NCBI GenBank assembly: GCA_035048815.1
Contig: JAUCBN010000036.1
Location: forward strand, 2,924,001-2,988,000
Origin: Abelmoschus esculentus
Taxonomy: Eukaryota > Streptophyta > Magnoliopsida > Malvales > Malvaceae
Length of the DNA: 64,000 nt
Direction: 5' to 3'
The position numbers were made by a program, and so were the translations under genes. Under the pieces are notes generated by a model. That model had not been told where the DNA came from. It saw only the letters and a list, made by a program, of their open reading frames with translations, and searched no databases. Below, one piece after another: positions 61,346 through 64,000 of this stretch; the first letter of the stretch is position 1, and each line of letters begins with the position of its first letter.

Positions 61346-62260
61346 AAATATTCGTAAATACTTATAAGTTATGATCTATATTTTAAAATGTTCTCGAGCT
61401 TTAAGATATTTTAGTTAATTTTTCAGAAACGTTAATAGGAATTAATTAAGTTAATTTGTTAGTTTAACCGTTAATTTAGACGTTAAATATTAATTTGAAT
61501 CAAATGTGCAGCATATTTAAAATTTATAATCTATTTTTTATTCAATTATACGGTGATTACAATAGTATTTGTTTTAGTATATACTCTCAACCGTTAGACA
61601 TTGATTACTCAATCATCATGCTAATATCTCTAGGAACAACAACCGTTAATGGTTCGTGCTCATAATCTAATTTTAAATACAGGTTCTCATGGACTTTTAA
61701 ATATATTTTTATCGTTTAAATTAGAGATTAAAAATCGTAAATACTTAAAATATTTTACATTTAAACTATCTTTTAACAACTTTGAAACATCAATTAAAAT
61801 ATTTTTAGGAGACTGATAATCTATCCAAGTAATACATACGAAAAAAATTATTATATGAACCTTATTTATGATGTTATTCGTGATCTCAATCAATCAGATT
61901 TAAATCCATGTGAGTAATACATTTAAATCTTCCCTCTTGAAGGTCAATATTAACAGCTGAAATAAAAAGCTTCTAGAACATATTATAAATATAATATAAG
62001 AAATCAAGTTGGACTCTAAAACATTTTTTTTCCAAATCCATCGTCAGTACTTGTCCATGAAAACAGTGTCTCTGTGCTTTTCCTAGCTGATGAACGGTCT
62101 GAAACAAATTGTGTGGTCCTTTTCCATTCCCAAAAACTGTCATCTTCATTCCACATAAAATGATTATGAAGCATTAATGCAGTATGGGATGGAGACCACT
62201 CAAAACCAGTCAGCTGGGGGACACTTTCAAACGACATAAAATTTAACCTTGGGTTGTATA
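61346..62260. other. Intergenic
   Basis: AT-rich. The segment 61560-61640 resembles 19380-19490 (ATATACTCTCAACCGTTAGACATTG). No gene. Confidence 0.4.
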
Positions 62261-62278
62261 GGGTTAGGGTTAGGGTTA
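62261..62278. repeat. Three TTAGGG units
   Basis: GGGTTAGGGTTAGGGTTA lies 18 bases left of a MULE-type element. The unit is TTAGGG, not the plant TTTAGGG. Confidence 0.7.
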
Positions 62279-62295
62279 ACTTTTTAAAATATTTT

Positions 62296-63208
62296 GACAT
62301 AAAGATAATTTTTACCGTGAACGTTTATAATTTTGTTATTTTAGTCATTATTCTTTTTTTGGATAAATTTAGCCCTTAACTTATGTTTTTTAATAAATAA
62401 CTCATTTTTTAACTATCATTATAGATGAACCGTTAAAAATTTAATAATGATAACTTGTCATATATATGTGATAATATATTATAAATGACATAGAATCGAA
62501 CCTATTAAACATATACATATATAGAGAATATAATTTTATTCTAATCTAAAAATATAAAACAATTCAAATTCAAATTCAAATGAAATATTAAAAATTAATT
62601 TTTTTATTCATTAAAAATTAATTAAATCTAAATAAAAGGCTACTAAATATTTTCAACCTTAACTATAGTAAAATCAAAATTTTATCTAAAAAAGTATGAA
62701 CATAATCTGAAAAGAAAGAGTTTTGTAGAGTTTGTTACTGGTGAATCAAAGATAAATGATTTTGATAATAATCAATTGGATTATTATTATTTTAGCTTAG
62801 AATTTAGGTATTTTAGTTTTAATATAAATCGGATTTTTAGGGTTTTATAAAGATATTTTAGTTTAGTTAGGGTTGAGAATATTTATTAAATTTTTTTTTG
62901 GATTTAATTATTTTTTAATATTTTATTTAAATTTTAATTATTTTATATTTTATACTGAAATAAAATTATATTATATATATGTATATGTTTAATAGGTTAA
63001 ATTTTGTGTCATTTAAAATATATTAGTATCACATATATATGACAAGTTACCATTATTAAATTTTTTAACGGTTCGGTTATCATTGTAGTTAAAAAATGAG
63101 TTATTTGTTAAAAAGACATAGGTTAAGGGCTAAATTTATTCCCAAAAAAGAATAAGGGTCAAAATGACAAAAATTATAAACGTTAAGGGTGAAAACTATC
63201 TTTATGCC
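62296..63208. mobile_element. Long-TIR MULE-type non-autonomous element, copy B
   Basis: The left arm starts GACATAAAGATAATTTTTAC. The right arm in reverse complement starts GGCATAAAGATAGTTTTCAC. Both run on through AACGTTTATAATTTT, GATAAATTTAGCCCTTAAC-like text, TAACTCATTTTTTAACTA, AACCGTTAAAAA and AACTTGTCATATATATGTGA. Arms exceed 300 bases. A perfect 9-bp duplication, AAATATTTT, abuts both ends (62287-62295, 63209-63217). No coding capacity. Same family as 54383-54927, but longer and better preserved. Confidence 0.88.
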
Positions 63209-63217
63209 AAATATTTT

Positions 63218-64000
63218 TGAAAGAAATAATCTTAATTTATTTAGTTCAAACTTTAAATAATTACTACTATATTTTTTTTTAATCAGTTACGGTGGTTATA
63301 GTTAGAGGTGAGTAAGATCAGGTATCGGGTCAATTTGAATAGAATTAATCCCGGTCTAAGTAATCACCGGTTCCTGAAAATTAGAGCTAGTCCCGGTCAC
63401 ACCGAATCTTAAATTTTAGGAACCGGTCTCATTACTGGTGGGAATTAGTACCAATATCGGGTACCCGATCAATTAATTTATTCTTAAAAAAATGAGTAAT
63501 TGGAGAAAAAAAATTCAACCACCAATAATAATATTAAATAATAAAATTAGAATATTACAAGCTTAAAAATTAAAGTTTTAAAACTAATTATACTCATAAT
63601 ATTTATACATAAAAAGAAAGTCTGATAAGAAAAATAAACAAAAAAAAACAATATCAAATATTTGATATTGATCTCGGTCCTATTAAATACCCAACATATA
63701 TCGAATCTAAAAAATTAAGATTCAGTCCAAGTCCCGATCAACCTATGACTTAGGAACAAGATGGTTTGTGAGATTAGTATATATTTTTAAATAAATAATA
63801 TATTTAATAATTACTAATTTTCTAAATAACTAATCATAAAATATATTCTATTTCTACCGAAAAAATTGAATTTTTTATCATATAATTAATAGATGAAGTG
63901 AACAACTATCATATCAGATCTCTTGATTAATATCGCTCTCTTTTTAATAAGGATAAATATATTTTTTTTTTATTGATGATGTTCGTTTTTATCTACTATT
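63218..64000. other. Intergenic right edge
   Basis: AT-rich, with a GC-richer stretch at 63300-63470 full of CCGGTC/GACCGG-like and GGTATCGGGT text, suggesting another dispersed repeat. No coding signal. Confidence 0.4.

Overview
The window is nuclear DNA from a plant, almost certainly a core eudicot. Genes have GT-AG introns in AT-rich sequence, and the products are plant-specific (FD bZIP, MCA channel, ERD7 senescence protein, class II trehalose-phosphate synthase fragment, PPR and nodulin-like MFS relics). The intergenic space is full of small inverted-repeat transposons, LINE pieces and telomere-like repeats. Protein style and repeat content would fit Malvaceae such as cotton, but that is only an impression.

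Left part (1-20 kb): the last exon of a NIP/ATL-type RING-H2 ligase; a six-exon LARP1C-like RNA-binding protein (3200-8572) with a 3-kb fourth intron; a gene-poor stretch; the florigen partner FD (12457-13402) with its intact C-terminal 14-3-3 docking motif; a tRNA-Glu pseudogene without an anticodon arm; a one-exon RING-H2 protein; a decayed PPR fragment; and SKP1 (17251-18784, minus).

Middle (20-43 kb): the mechanosensitive Ca2+ channel factor MCA (19947-22277, minus); a GDSL esterase/lipase whose signal peptide appears to be frameshifted; an old LINE nested in a MULE-type MITE; a chimeric patch in which a trehalose-phosphate synthase fragment and a DMC1 fragment lie back to back; a lysine-rich nuclear protein; proteasome subunit alpha7; and ERD7.

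Right part (43-64 kb): an RNase-H relic, a long AT-rich stretch, a 29-exon GH38 alpha-mannosidase (47392-54142, minus), then a transposon-dense tail. The tail holds two copies of one long-TIR element, with a perfect 9-bp target duplication in one copy and a near-perfect one in the other. It also holds a foldback element whose core is about 500 bp of degenerate telomere repeat, a decayed nodulin-like MFS gene, and a 5'-truncated LINE with a perfect 16-bp target duplication.

The genes do not form a pathway. The three ubiquitin-proteasome genes (RING-H2 ligases, SKP1, proteasome alpha7) are probably neighbours by chance. All exon models were assembled by hand from reading frame, splice dinucleotides and recalled family architecture. 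No alignment or database search was run.
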